A stretch of 64,000 bases of DNA from Bacteroidaceae bacterium (GTDB taxonomy: Bacteria > Bacteroidota > Bacteroidia > Bacteroidales > Bacteroidaceae), in the NCBI GenBank assembly GCA_016284045.1, contig JAEEOB010000106.1:1-64000 (forward strand), in the 5' to 3' direction. The translations under genes and the position numbers were made by a program. Of this stretch, positions 49,812-60,151 are shown piece after piece (within the stretch, counting starts at the first letter, position 1; every line of letters starts with the position of its first letter). Under the pieces are notes generated by a model. It saw only the letters and a list, made by a program, of their open reading frames with translations. It did no database searches and had not been told where the DNA came from.

Positions 49812-50507
49812 ATGAAAAAAATCACTTTTTTACTATTTTTACTGGCTCTCTCTGCCACATCATTAGCGCAGGGATTTCAGCCGCATCAGGGATTTGTGCT
49901 TGTGAGGGACTATGTGCCCGATGTGATTGAGGACATCCGCTATTTCACCTCCAACAATTTCATGGGGGCGAAAGTGAACGGCTATGAGGCGAATGCCGCC
50001 ATTGTCACCACCCGTACAGCCCAGGCGCTCAAGGAGGCTGCCGACGAGTTGCGCCAGATGGGGTATGTCATTAAAATCTACGATGCTTACCGTCCTCAGC
50101 AGGCGGTTGACCACTTTGTGCGTTGGGCTCAAGGAACGGATCAGAAAAACAAAAAGGACTATTACCCCACAATCGAGAAGCGTAATCTCTTCCCGAGATA
50201 TATCGCTCGCAAGTCGGGGCATAGCAAGGGCAGTACTGTCGATCTGACCATCTGCTATAAGGATACGAAGAAAGAAGTTGATATGGGAAGCCATTTCGAC
50301 TATTTCGGACCCCCTTCACACACCACCTATTTGGGTGCATATCCTGGCGGAAACGTCAATAAGACCCACAACAAAAACCGCCTGATGCTCAAACGTGTGA
50401 TGGAAAAGCACGGATTTACCAACTATGCTAACGAATGGTGGCACTTCACTCTCAACAACCAACCTTTTCCAAACACTTATTTTAACTTTCCTGTGAGAGA
50501 TAAGTGA
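49812..50507 (+). CDS. M15 family D-Ala-D-Ala dipeptidase (VanX/DdpX-like), secreted
   Basis: VIEDIRYFTSNNFMG, IYDAYRPQQAVDHFVRWA, SGHSKGSTVDLTI, FTNYANEWWHFTL. Confidence 0.9.
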   Translation: MKKITFLLFLLALSATSLAQGFQPHQGFVLVRDYVPDVIEDIRYFTSNNFMGAKVNGYEANAAIVTTRTAQALKEAADELRQMGYVIKIYDAYRPQQAVDHFVRWAQGTDQKNKKDYYPTIEKRNLFPRYIARKSGHSKGSTVDLTICYKDTKKEVDMGSHFDYFGPPSHTTYLGAYPGGNVNKTHNKNRLMLKRVMEKHGFTNYANEWWHFTLNNQPFPNTYFNFPVRDK

Positions 50508-50632
50508 TGATAAGAGTTGATTTTGTCATTAGATAGGCGTTTTTTGAAATTTATCTGACAAATAGATACAACATCTTTATTTTTTTTGTAAATTTGCTGA
50601 TTAATTTACAAAAACACTAAAAAACAGATATT

Positions 50633-51652
50633 ATGGCAGAACTGATGGACTGGTCGAACTTGGGGTTCGGCTATCACAAGACAGATTACAATGTGCGGTG
50701 TTGGTATCGCGATGGAAAATGGGGCGAGATTGAAGTGAGCAGCGAGGAAACTTTTCCAATTCATATCGCTGCTACATGCCTGCACTATGGTCAGGAGGCT
50801 TTCGAAGGACTGAAAGCTTACCGATGTCCTGACGGAAAGGTGAGGGTGTTCCGGCCCGATGAGAATGCAGCGCGACTACAGTCAACTTGTAGGGGAATCC
50901 TCATGCCAGAGGTGCCTACAGAGTTGTTTATTGAGATGGTGAAAAAAGTGGTAAGGCTCAATGAACGATTTATTCCCCCTTACGAGAGTGGAGCGACACT
51001 ATATGTCCGTCCACTGATGATTGGCACCAGCGCACAGGTGGGGGTGCATCCCTCAAAGGAATATCTCTTCCTGATACTTGTCACGCCGGTGGGACCCTAT
51101 TTCAAGGGTGGGTTCGCATCCAATCCCTATGTGATTATCCGTGAGCATGACCGATCTGCACCTCTCGGGACTGGTATATATAAGGTAGGCGGAAACTATG
51201 CTGCTTCGTTGCTCGCCAACAAGAAAGCTCACGACAAAGGCTATGCCTGCGAGTTTTATCTCGACGCGAAAGAAAAGAAATATATCGACGAGTGTGGTGC
51301 AGCCAACTTCTTCGGAATCAAGGACAACACCTACGTGACACCAAAATCCACATCGATTCTGCCGTCTATCACAAACAAGAGCCTTATGCAGCTTGCAGAA
51401 GACTTTGGCATGAAGGTGGAGCGCCGTCAGATTCCGGAGGAGGAACTTTCTACCTTCGAGGAGGCTGGTGCCTGCGGAACAGCAGCCGTGATTTCACCGA
51501 TTTCATATATCGACGACTTGGAGACAGGTAAACGCTATGACTTCGGTGAGAAGCCCGGACCTGTCAGCCATAAGCTATTTGAGCATCTGCGCAATATCCA
51601 GTATGGTATCGACGAGGATATCCACGGATGGACCATGGTGGTGATTGATTAA
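50633..51652 (+). CDS. ilvE: Branched-chain amino acid aminotransferase
   Basis: [69 protein letters not shown]. Confidence 0.93.
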   Translation: MAELMDWSNLGFGYHKTDYNVRCWYRDGKWGEIEVSSEETFPIHIAATCLHYGQEAFEGLKAYRCPDGKVRVFRPDENAARLQSTCRGILMPEVPTELFIEMVKKVVRLNERFIPPYESGATLYVRPLMIGTSAQVGVHPSKEYLFLILVTPVGPYFKGGFASNPYVIIREHDRSAPLGTGIYKVGGNYAASLLANKKAHDKGYACEFYLDAKEKKYIDECGAANFFGIKDNTYVTPKSTSILPSITNKSLMQLAEDFGMKVERRQIPEEELSTFEEAGACGTAAVISPISYIDDLETGKRYDFGEKPGPVSHKLFEHLRNIQYGIDEDIHGWTMVVID

Positions 51653-51654
51653 TC

Positions 51655-52446
51655 ATGGGCAAAGGCAAACTGGCGAAATTCGAAGATATGCAAGAAAACC
51701 CTCTTGTAGTGCAATGTCCCTTCTGGATGTTGCAACAGGAGGGTTTTGGTATGCGTGGACGATGGAACCAGGATTTTTTTCATAACGACCATCCCATCGT
51801 GCTCGAACTGGGCTGCGGACGAGGTGAATACACCGTGGGACTGGCACGTCGCTACCTTGACAAGAATTTCATTGGTGTGGATATCAAGGGCGCACGGATG
51901 TGGCATGGTGCACAGGAAGCACTTAAGGAAGGAATGAAGAATGTGGGGTTTCTGCGGACAACAATTGAGTTCATTCATGAGTTTTTCGCTCAGGATGAGG
52001 TCAGCGAGATATGGCTTACTTTCTCCGACCCCCAGATGAAGAAAGCCACCAAGCGCCTTTCCAGCACATGGTTCATGCAGAGATACCAAAAGATGCTGAC
52101 CGACGGAGGACTTATCCACCTGAAGACCGACTCTCCTTTTCTCTACACCTACACCTGCCTGATGGCTGAACATAACAGCCTGCCGGTTCTGGCTGCCACT
52201 GATGACTTGTATGCGGAGAATCTTCTGGAAGGGCAGCCTGCCGACAGTTTGCTCTCCGACCCCTCGCTCAGGGAAATCCAGACATACTATGAGCAGATGT
52301 GGCTCGAAAGGGGATTCTCCATCAAATACATTTGTTTCAGACTGCCCCGCGAAAGTGAGCTGGAAGAGCCAGACCAGGAAATCCCCGTTGACGGCTATCG
52401 ATCATATCACCATGAGGTGAGGTCAACCAAGACCACGGCAAAGTAG
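51655..52446 (+). CDS. trmB: tRNA (guanosine(46)-N7)-methyltransferase
   Basis: [55 protein letters not shown]. Confidence 0.92.
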   Translation: MGKGKLAKFEDMQENPLVVQCPFWMLQQEGFGMRGRWNQDFFHNDHPIVLELGCGRGEYTVGLARRYLDKNFIGVDIKGARMWHGAQEALKEGMKNVGFLRTTIEFIHEFFAQDEVSEIWLTFSDPQMKKATKRLSSTWFMQRYQKMLTDGGLIHLKTDSPFLYTYTCLMAEHNSLPVLAATDDLYAENLLEGQPADSLLSDPSLREIQTYYEQMWLERGFSIKYICFRLPRESELEEPDQEIPVDGYRSYHHEVRSTKTTAK

Positions 52447-52453
52447 TTTTTAC

Positions 52454-52494
52454 GACAAAAAAATGGCGCAGCCATCGGCTGCGCCATTTTTTGT
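52454..52494. terminator. Bidirectional terminator between convergent trmB and rpmH
   Basis: GACAAAAAAATGGCGCAGCC-ATC-GGCTGCGCCATTTTTTGTC, near-perfect. Confidence 0.9.
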
Positions 52495-52510
52495 CAATGT
52501 CGTTTCGACA

Positions 52511-52666
52511 TTATTTTCCGTGATGCTCGCTGGATACGGTGAGCTTTTTGCGACCCTTCTTACGACGGTCTGAGAGGACCTTCCGGCCGTTCTTTGTGCT
52601 CATACGCTCGCGGAAACCATGCTTGTTCACTCTCTTACGATTGTGAGGTTGGAATGTTCTTTTCAT
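52511..52666 (-). CDS. rpmH: 50S ribosomal protein L34 (not in supplied ORF track)
   Basis: Minus-strand translation [51 protein letters not shown]. Confidence 0.96.
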   Translation of the reverse strand: MKRTFQPHNRKRVNKHGFRERMSTKNGRKVLSDRRKKGRKKLTVSSEHHGK

Positions 52667-52968
52667 TGTTCTAACTATTTAATTGTTTTTATTTGCGATT
52701 TTACTGCTAGTGTTCGGTGTTGAAAAACAGGCTGAAATTGAAGAAATATTACTCCATTGCCGCTCACAGCACCAAAACGAGTTGCAAAATTAGTGATTTT
52801 ATGTAAAATAACAAAAAGTTATGCCGATTTTGACCAACTTTTTTTGTCATTTTATGAAAAAAACCTAATTTTGCATAAAATTTGGTGCTCTGATTTTGCA
52901 ATCGGGTGAAGAATTTATATAAAACAGCAAATAATCAAAATAATTAATAATCTAAAAAAACAGCTAAT

Positions 52969-53526
52969 ATGTTAGCAGGTGACATTAAGAAAAATGTGTG
53001 CTTACGTCTTGATGGTCGTATCTATGTGGTTATCGACTTTCTGCACGTGAAGCCGGGAAAAGGTAATACAGTGATGCGCACCAAGCTCCGCGACGTTCAG
53101 GACGGACGTGTGCTTGAGCGCACTTGGATTGTGACTGCAAAATTGGAGGATGTCCAGGTCGATCACCGTCAGTTCCAGTATCTCTATAAGGAGGGAGACG
53201 ACCTTGTGTTTATGAACACAGAGACTTACGAGCAGGTGAACATCAGTAAGGATGTGATTGAAGGTGTTGATTTCCTCAAGGAGGGTGAGAACGTGATGGC
53301 TGCTATCGATTCTGCAACTGACACTATCCTCACCGTTGAAATTCCTGTGAAGGTTGTCCTCAAAGTCACTTACACCGAGCCGGGACTGAAAGGCGACACT
53401 GCAACCAATGCGACTAAGCCGGCAACAGTGGAGACAGGAGCTAAGATTCGTGTTCCGCTGTTCATCAACGAAGGCGATTTAATCGAGGTTGACACCAGAG
53501 ACGGTTCATACGTCACAAGGAAATGA
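52969..53526 (+). CDS. efp: Elongation factor P
   Basis: DIKKNVCLRLDGRIYVVIDFLHVKPGKGNTVMRTKLRDVQDGRVLERTW; GAKIRVPLFINEGDLIEVDTRDGSYVTRK. Confidence 0.95.
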   Translation: MLAGDIKKNVCLRLDGRIYVVIDFLHVKPGKGNTVMRTKLRDVQDGRVLERTWIVTAKLEDVQVDHRQFQYLYKEGDDLVFMNTETYEQVNISKDVIEGVDFLKEGENVMAAIDSATDTILTVEIPVKVVLKVTYTEPGLKGDTATNATKPATVETGAKIRVPLFINEGDLIEVDTRDGSYVTRK

Positions 53527-53542
53527 TGATTTTTCATCGGAT

Positions 53543-53585
53543 GAAAAAAAAAGGCAACGCACAATTTAGTGTGTTGCCTTTTTTT
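53543..53585 (+). terminator. Terminator after efp
   Basis: AAAAAAAAAGGCAACGCAC-AATTTA-GTGTGTTGCCTTTTTTT. Confidence 0.85.
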
Positions 53586-53812
53586 GAACCACCTGAACCA
53601 TCTTTTTTGAGCTACCTTTTTGTAATTGTTCAGCATTAATAATTTTGTGTAATTTTAAGTATGTCCACAATCAGATGCAGTAACTGTTGTCTTTTCTTCT
53701 TTTCTTCTCGTCTTCTCATCTTCACATTTTTATGTCACATATATTTGGATGTACTCCGATTATTCCGTAAATTTGCATCAAATAATTTTATTAGTAATAA
53801 CTGTCGTCAAAA

Positions 53813-54556
53813 ATGAAAATCGCATTGATTCAGACTGAAATCGTGTGGGGCAGTCCGGAGGCGAATATTGCTGTCATGGACACTCTCATCGACCATGCGG
53901 GAAAGGCGGATCTTTATGTGCTGCCGGAAATGTTCTCAACAGGATTTGTGATGCAACCGGAGAATTACGCTGAAAAGCAAGGACTTTCGCTCAAATGGAT
54001 GCAAGGGAAAGCACGGCAGACAGATGCAGCTGTCTGCGGAAGTTTGGCGGTGGCTGACGGTGATAAATATTATAACCGCTTCTATTTTGTGAAACCCGAC
54101 GGGAGTGTGGCTGTTTACAACAAGCGGCATCTCTTCACTTATAGCGGTGAGCATGAGCATTATCAGAAGGGAAACGGACGAACTGTAGTAGAGTGGAGGG
54201 GGGTACGCATCCTCTTGCAGGTGTGCTACGACCTGCGCTTTCCCGTTTTCTCCCGCAACCATAAAGACTACGACCTCGCTCTGTATGTGGCAAGCTGGCC
54301 TGAGAGCCGACGGATGGTATGGGACATTCTCTTGAAAGCACGTGCCATCGAGAACCAGTGCTATGTGGCTGGTGTCAATCGTGTGGGAGACGACCAGAAG
54401 TGTCATTACAACGGCGGAACCGCCATCATCAGTCCTTACGGCAATGTCGTTTCAGATGCAGCAGACAACGAGACCTACGTCGTAGTCGCCACACTCGACA
54501 TGGAGAAACTCAAGGCATTCAGGGAAAAATTCCCAGTCCTTGACGATGCGGATTAG
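53813..54556 (+). CDS. Carbon-nitrogen hydrolase / omega-amidase-like (nitrilase superfamily)
   Basis: DLYVLPEMFSTGF, YNKRHLFTYSGEHEHY, ILLQVCYDLRFPVFSRN. Confidence 0.88.
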   Translation: MKIALIQTEIVWGSPEANIAVMDTLIDHAGKADLYVLPEMFSTGFVMQPENYAEKQGLSLKWMQGKARQTDAAVCGSLAVADGDKYYNRFYFVKPDGSVAVYNKRHLFTYSGEHEHYQKGNGRTVVEWRGVRILLQVCYDLRFPVFSRNHKDYDLALYVASWPESRRMVWDILLKARAIENQCYVAGVNRVGDDQKCHYNGGTAIISPYGNVVSDAADNETYVVVATLDMEKLKAFREKFPVLDDAD

Positions 54557-54713
54557 CCGTTTTTTATTATTTTTTCTTTTTTTGAGGCTTCACAAGTAAA
54601 CCCCCAATATTAATAATTAGTCTAAAGGTCATCAGCTGAGGTCGCAGTTGTCTATGCTGCACATCTGGCGAAGCACAGCCTAACTATTTTTTTGTATAGA
54701 ATTTGTTTATTCT

Positions 54714-56399
54714 ATGAAGAAGCGTATCATTATCACCCTGCTGTTGGCCGTCGTCGCACTGGCAGGGCAATGTCAGAAGAAAAATCCAGTCCAGAAGACT
54801 GTGGAGCAGATAAGCATCACTACAGACGCCAAGTTGAATGCAAGGCAGAAAGTGGGGGCGTATATGAAAGCTGGAGATTATGACGGACCAATCGGCATCA
54901 AACTGCGGGGCAACAGCTCACTGAGTTTCAACCAGAAAAAATACACGATTGAGTTGCGCGACAGAATGGGTAAGGATGTGGAGGCACCCCTTTTGGGAAT
55001 GCCATCACACAGCGACTGGGTGTTGCTGGCTCCTTATAACGATGTGTCGGCTGTACGCGACCCGTTGGCGTTTTATCTTTGGCGTGAAATGGGGCACTGG
55101 GGACCACGAACGAGGATAGTGGAGCTGACGCTTAACGGTGAATATCGTGGCATATACATCCTTTCGGAAGCTATCAAGCGTGGCGAACAACGGGTGAATA
55201 TCGACAAAATGAGGAAAAAAGACATCGGAGGCATTGACGTTACCGGTGGCTATCTGCTACGAATCGACACTTACAACGAAGATGATGCCACGCATGTGTC
55301 GAAAGTTCCTGGTATCGGGGAAGGTAACATGTCGAGCCAGGTCATCTGGTCGTGTATCTATCCTAAGAAGAAAAAACTGCAACCTGAGCAGCTGGCATAT
55401 ATCTGGAATTATGTCGATACGGTTGAGCAAGTGATTCAGTCCGACAGTTTTGCTGACCCGAATACAGGATATTCCAGATACATCGATGTGCCGTCGTTCG
55501 TGGACTATTTCATTCACACCGAACTGAGTATGAACGCCGACGGATATAAGCGGAGTGCCTATTTCTATAAGGAAAAGCAAAACGCCGATGGAAGTGGCGG
55601 CAAGTTGGTGGCTGGGCCTGTGTGGGACTATAACCTGGCATACGGAAATGCCAATTTCGCCAATGCCGACAACACAGAGGCTTGGTGTTTTGAGGGGGCA
55701 AGCAACAATCCCACGCCAGCTCTGTGGCAGCGACTCCTGCAGGACCCGGCATTTCGCAAGCAAGTGAAATCACGCTATGAGTCTTTGCGTAAGAATGTGC
55801 TTAGCAACAAAGCAATCAATACGTATATCGACCGTCATGCCCGTCTGCTTGCTCCATGCTTAGCGCGTCATTTTGAGAAATATCCGGAACTACTTGTCTC
55901 TGAGGAGGAAAAGCTGCAGGCATCAAAGCAGCCTCCTTTCGGGGCATTCCCTCCTATGGGCGGTTTACCTGCCCTAGACTCCATACATCATTTCCCCGGC
56001 GGCTTTTCTATGTCGGACTCCATTCCGCAGTTTCCATTTGGTTTTCCCCCAATGGGTGGCGGAGTTCCTCCGATGGGCGGCGGATTTCACATGCCAGACT
56101 CCATTCCTGGCTTCCCTGATGGGTTTCCACCCATGGGTGAGGGCTTTTCTTTTGGCGATGACTTCCCGATGATGCCCGGTTTCGGGAATGCTGTCGTGGG
56201 TATGTTCGCTGCTTATCGTGTCAGTTCCTATCAAGAGGAGATTCAAATATTGAAAAAGTGGCTGGCCAGCCGTCTGTCTTTCCTTGACAGGAATATCAGC
56301 CGCTTCGACAAAGACTGGGAACCGCACATTCAAGAGCCAAAGGAAATTAAGGCTCCTCTGTTCGGCGGAGGATTTCCTTTCGCTTTCCCTGCTTTTTGA
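54714..56399 (+). CDS. CotH kinase-family protein with internal Pro/Met/Gly-rich repeats
   Basis: GPIGIKLRGNSSLSFNQKKYTIELRD, SDWVLLAPYNDVSAVRDPLAFYLWREMG, GEYRGIYILSEAIKRGEQRVNI, WDYNLAYGNAN. Confidence 0.88.
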   Translation: MKKRIIITLLLAVVALAGQCQKKNPVQKTVEQISITTDAKLNARQKVGAYMKAGDYDGPIGIKLRGNSSLSFNQKKYTIELRDRMGKDVEAPLLGMPSHSDWVLLAPYNDVSAVRDPLAFYLWREMGHWGPRTRIVELTLNGEYRGIYILSEAIKRGEQRVNIDKMRKKDIGGIDVTGGYLLRIDTYNEDDATHVSKVPGIGEGNMSSQVIWSCIYPKKKKLQPEQLAYIWNYVDTVEQVIQSDSFADPNTGYSRYIDVPSFVDYFIHTELSMNADGYKRSAYFYKEKQNADGSGGKLVAGPVWDYNLAYGNANFANADNTEAWCFEGASNNPTPALWQRLLQDPAFRKQVKSRYESLRKNVLSNKAINTYIDRHARLLAPCLARHFEKYPELLVSEEEKLQASKQPPFGAFPPMGGLPALDSIHHFPGGFSMSDSIPQFPFGFPPMGGGVPPMGGGFHMPDSIPGFPDGFPPMGEGFSFGDDFPMMPGFGNAVVGMFAAYRVSSYQEEIQILKKWLASRLSFLDRNISRFDKDWEPHIQEPKEIKAPLFGGGFPFAFPAF

Positions 56400-56512
56400 A
56401 CAGACGCTTTGGGGAGAGTAGTGGCTTTTGTGAAATGTAAATTTCCCAAATCAGATATTCTCTCAGTGCTCAGTCCCGATTTGTCAGCTTTTTCGTGACT
56501 TTGGCTGCGCAG

Positions 56513-56677
56513 AAGTTACTTTCACTCGGCAATACAAAGAAAAAACTGCGTTTCTTCTTTGTGCTGCTCTCGTTTTTTCGTACTTTGGCTACGCCGAAGT
56601 TACTTTAAAGTTACTTTCACTCGGCAATACAAAGAAAAAACTGCGTTTCTTCTTTGTGCTGCTCTCGTTTTTTCGTA
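56513..56677. repeat. 70-bp direct repeat, two identical copies (56513-56582, 56608-56677), period 95 bp
   Basis: aagttactttcactcggcaatacaaagaaaaaactgcgtttcttctttgtgctgctctcgttttttcgta in both copies. Confidence 0.95.
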
Positions 56678-56683
56678 ACTTTG
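56653..56683 (+). promoter_or_regulatory. Promoter of the LptF/G-family permease
   Basis: TTTG (56653-56656), N19, TAACTTTG (56676-56683); ATG at 56693. Confidence 0.65.
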
Positions 56684-56692
56684 CACGGAATT

Positions 56693-58810
56693 ATGTTCAA
56701 GAAGATTGACAAATATGTGCTGAAGAATTTCCTGACCCTTTTTATAGGAACCTTCGTCATCAGTATTTTCATATTGATGATGCAGTTCCTATGGAAATAT
56801 GTCGATGACCTCGTAGGGAAAGGGCTGGAGATGAGTGTACTCGCGAAATTCTTCTTCTATGCTGGAGAGACGCTCGTCTCGCTGGCGCTGCCACTTGCCA
56901 TACTTCTTGCATCACTTATATCGTTTGGCAACATGGGAGAGAGGTTAGAGCTCCTCGCAATGAAAGCGGCGGGAATACCTCTTGTCAGAATCATGAGGCC
57001 GATTGCTATTTTCATGGTCATCATGACGGGGGTGTCTTATTATTTCCAGGACTATGCGGCGCCATACGCACAGAAAATGCTGTTCCAGATGCTCTATTCT
57101 GTCAGGCAGACATCACCTACCATCGACATACCGGAGGGGGTGTTCTACGACGGTATCGACGGAGTCAACCTATATGTCAAGGAGAAAGACCCGAAGACCG
57201 ACATGCTCTACGAGGTGATTATTTATGAGCTTTCAGAAGGGGCTGCAAATGCCCATATCATACTAGCTGATTCAGCCATGCTTGAGACATCGGCCGACAA
57301 GCAACATCTGCTTCTCCACCTCTACAATGGGGAACAGTTTGAAAATCTGCGCACAAACGCTATGCAGACGAACAATGTACCATACCGTCGAGAGACATTC
57401 GTCGATAAGCATTTCATCATTGATTTCAGCACGGACTTCTCGATGACTGACAATGATTTCTCGCAGAACGCCAAGACCAAGAGCATGGGAAACCTGCTCG
57501 ACGGCATCGATTCGCTTGCTGCATATATCGACAGCACGGCATTGGCATACTACGACGACATGAAACGGGGAACGCTGCAGGTAAGCGGATTCTCTAAGCC
57601 GCAGTTTAATTTCACTCATCGCCGAAACCGGATGATTGAACGTCAGCAGCTGCAGATCGGACAGGCACGTCCTAGGCCTGATCGACAACAGGAATACGAT
57701 TCCACGGCAGTGAAGTCTGCTGTTAGAGACTGGAGACAACCTGCCGCATGGTTTGAGAAGCGTTTGCGTGAGAGCCGGCAGGAGGACTCCCTGTTTGAGG
57801 CTAAGCAGGCTGAGGCTAAGAAAGTGATGGAAGAACGGGAGAAGATGAAACGGACAGATGCCGATTCACTGTTTGAGTCGTTCCAGGAAAACCGTCAGGC
57901 CAATATCATACACAACGCACTGCAGAAAGTCACGCTGGCCGCTAGTGACATGGAGTTCAGGGCAGAGATGATGAAATCGATAAAGCGCGACCAGCGACAG
58001 CATAAGATTCAGTTCTGGCAGAAAATCACACTGGCTGTGGCATGCATCGTCTTTTTCTTTATCGGAGCACCACTCGGAGCCATCATACGCAAAGGTGGAA
58101 TGGGGATGCCGGTGGTAGTAGCAGTGGTTATTTTCCTCTTCTACTATATCATCAATTCATTCGGGTCTAACCTCGCATCAGCGGGCACTATTCCCCCATG
58201 GCTCGGCATTTGGTTCAGCACGCTTGTGCTTGCCCCGATCGCTTATTATCTCACCGTGAAGTCGAACAACGACTCCGTGGTCTTCAACATCGACACCTAC
58301 CGCAATTTCTTCCGGAAAGTGTTCGGTATCAAGACCAAACGGAATATCTATCGCAAGGAGGTGATCATCAGCGATCCCGAATACGGACTGATGCAGCAGG
58401 AACTGCTCGACGTGGCGGGGATGGCACAGGAATACCGCCGTACGAAACACCTCAACCGCTTCCCCAATTATTTCAGGCTTTTCTTCCGCACCGAGCAGGA
58501 TGAGGAGGTGGAGAAACTCAGCCAGAAGCTCGAGCATTGCGTCGAGGAGCTGTCGAACAGCAAGGACAGGCATGTGCTTAACCACCTGAACGTGTTCCCT
58601 GTGCTCGACCCGTCGGCTCATATCGCCCCTTTCAAAAACTCAAAATGGAACAAGGCTGTGGGTTATTTCTTCCCTGTGGGCATTATCTTCCTCTTTAGGA
58701 TCAGCCGCTTCCGGAGGAGGCTCAGCCGTGAGCTGAAGACCGTGATGAACACAGCCAAAACCATTTCCAAGCGTTGTGGTGAGCTGTGTGAAAATGCAAA
58801 AAAAGAATAA
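56693..58810 (+). CDS. LptF/LptG family permease (ORF-track start 56654 lies within the promoter repeat; ATG 56693 preferred)
   Basis: MFKKIDKYVLKNFLTLFIGTFVISIFILMMQFLWKYVDDLVGKGL; FFFIGAPLGAIIRKGGMGMPVVVAVVIFLFYYIINSFG. Confidence 0.9.
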   Translation: MFKKIDKYVLKNFLTLFIGTFVISIFILMMQFLWKYVDDLVGKGLEMSVLAKFFFYAGETLVSLALPLAILLASLISFGNMGERLELLAMKAAGIPLVRIMRPIAIFMVIMTGVSYYFQDYAAPYAQKMLFQMLYSVRQTSPTIDIPEGVFYDGIDGVNLYVKEKDPKTDMLYEVIIYELSEGAANAHIILADSAMLETSADKQHLLLHLYNGEQFENLRTNAMQTNNVPYRRETFVDKHFIIDFSTDFSMTDNDFSQNAKTKSMGNLLDGIDSLAAYIDSTALAYYDDMKRGTLQVSGFSKPQFNFTHRRNRMIERQQLQIGQARPRPDRQQEYDSTAVKSAVRDWRQPAAWFEKRLRESRQEDSLFEAKQAEAKKVMEEREKMKRTDADSLFESFQENRQANIIHNALQKVTLAASDMEFRAEMMKSIKRDQRQHKIQFWQKITLAVACIVFFFIGAPLGAIIRKGGMGMPVVVAVVIFLFYYIINSFGSNLASAGTIPPWLGIWFSTLVLAPIAYYLTVKSNNDSVVFNIDTYRNFFRKVFGIKTKRNIYRKEVIISDPEYGLMQQELLDVAGMAQEYRRTKHLNRFPNYFRLFFRTEQDEEVEKLSQKLEHCVEELSNSKDRHVLNHLNVFPVLDPSAHIAPFKNSKWNKAVGYFFPVGIIFLFRISRFRRRLSRELKTVMNTAKTISKRCGELCENAKKE

Positions 58811-58871
58811 AAAAACAAAATACTTATAATGTTAGGCTGAAAAGTCTGAACTTTTCACTAACTTTGCACCA

Positions 58872-60086
58872 ATGGATAAAAAAATATTTGCTACCATACA
58901 ACAGGCAATCGATGATTTCCGCCAAGGTAAGTTTGTGATTGTGGTCGATGACGAGGACCGTGAGAACGAAGGGGATTTCATCACTGCTGCCGAGATGATT
59001 ACCCCGGAGAAAGTGAATTTCATGCTACGTGAGGGAAGGGGGGTGCTCTGTGCGCCTATAACAACAACACGCGCGCGTGATTTGGAACTACAGCATCAGG
59101 TGGAGGAGAACACATCAATGCTCGGAACACCTTTCACGGTCACCGTCGATAAACTCGAAGGATGCACAACGGGGGTGTCAGCACACGACCGTGCAGCTAC
59201 TATACAGGCGCTCGCAGACCCGGCATCTACACCTAAGACCTTCGGAAGGCCAGGACATATCAATCCGCTATATGCCCAGGACAACGGGGTGCTGAGAAGG
59301 GCTGGACACACCGAAGCAGCTGTCGATCTGGCTCGCTTGGCAGGGCTCAGGCCAGCGGCGGCGCTCATCGAAATCCTTAATCCTGACGGCACGATGGCGA
59401 GGATGCCTGAGCTCATCAAAAAGTCCGAGGAATTTGGCATCAGGCTCATTCAAATCAAGGATATCATAGCCTACCGACTCCAGCGCGAGTCGCTTGTCGA
59501 GAAAGGTGAGGAGGCTGACCTCCCCACGGAATACGGACATTTCCGTATCATCCCGTTCCGGCAGAAAAGCAACGGACTGGAGCATGTGGCACTCTTCAAA
59601 GGATCGTGGGAGCCCGACGAACCGGTGCTCGTGAGGATGCATTCCAGTTGTGCCACAGGCGATATTTTCGGATCTAAACGCTGCGACTGCGGAGAGCAGC
59701 TCCACCGATCCATGCAGCTCATCGAGAAGACGGGCAAAGGTGTCATTGTCTATCTCCTGCAGGAGGGACGCGGCATCGGACTGATGAACAAAATCGCGGC
59801 TTATAAGCTGCAGGAACAGGGACTCGACACTGTAGATGCCAATATTCATCTTGGATTCGACCCCGATCTCCGCGATTATGGGGTGGGAGCGCAGATTCTC
59901 CGTGAGCTCGGTGTCTCGAAAATTAAACTTCTCACCAATAACCCCGTCAAACGGGTGGGTCTGGAGGGATACGGGCTGGAAATTGTAGAAAACGTCCCTA
60001 TTGAGGTCACGCCAAACAAGTACAACGAACGGTATCTGCACACCAAACAAGAACGTATGGGGCATATCCTCCATTTCACGAAATAG
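58872..60086 (+). CDS. ribBA: Bifunctional 3,4-dihydroxy-2-butanone-4-phosphate synthase / GTP cyclohydrolase II
   Basis: [71 protein letters not shown]. Confidence 0.95.
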   Translation: MDKKIFATIQQAIDDFRQGKFVIVVDDEDRENEGDFITAAEMITPEKVNFMLREGRGVLCAPITTTRARDLELQHQVEENTSMLGTPFTVTVDKLEGCTTGVSAHDRAATIQALADPASTPKTFGRPGHINPLYAQDNGVLRRAGHTEAAVDLARLAGLRPAAALIEILNPDGTMARMPELIKKSEEFGIRLIQIKDIIAYRLQRESLVEKGEEADLPTEYGHFRIIPFRQKSNGLEHVALFKGSWEPDEPVLVRMHSSCATGDIFGSKRCDCGEQLHRSMQLIEKTGKGVIVYLLQEGRGIGLMNKIAAYKLQEQGLDTVDANIHLGFDPDLRDYGVGAQILRELGVSKIKLLTNNPVKRVGLEGYGLEIVENVPIEVTPNKYNERYLHTKQERMGHILHFTK

Positions 60087-60151
60087 GTTCAGTTTTCAGA
60101 TACCCTTAAAGTGTATATATCTCTCAACAACAATTACTAAACAATTATATT

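Noticed and set aside
54135-54341. Minus-strand 68-aa ORF within the nitrilase gene
   Set aside because: Antisense shadow of a conserved CDS.
54665-54680. CTGGCGAAGCACAGCC resembling 63166-63181 CTGGCGAAGCATAGTC
   Set aside because: Only 16 nt with two differences and no supporting flanks or covariation; too weak to call a repeat family.
59268-60074. 268-aa minus-strand ORF opposite ribBA
   Set aside because: Antisense shadow; ribBA frame carries all catalytic motifs.
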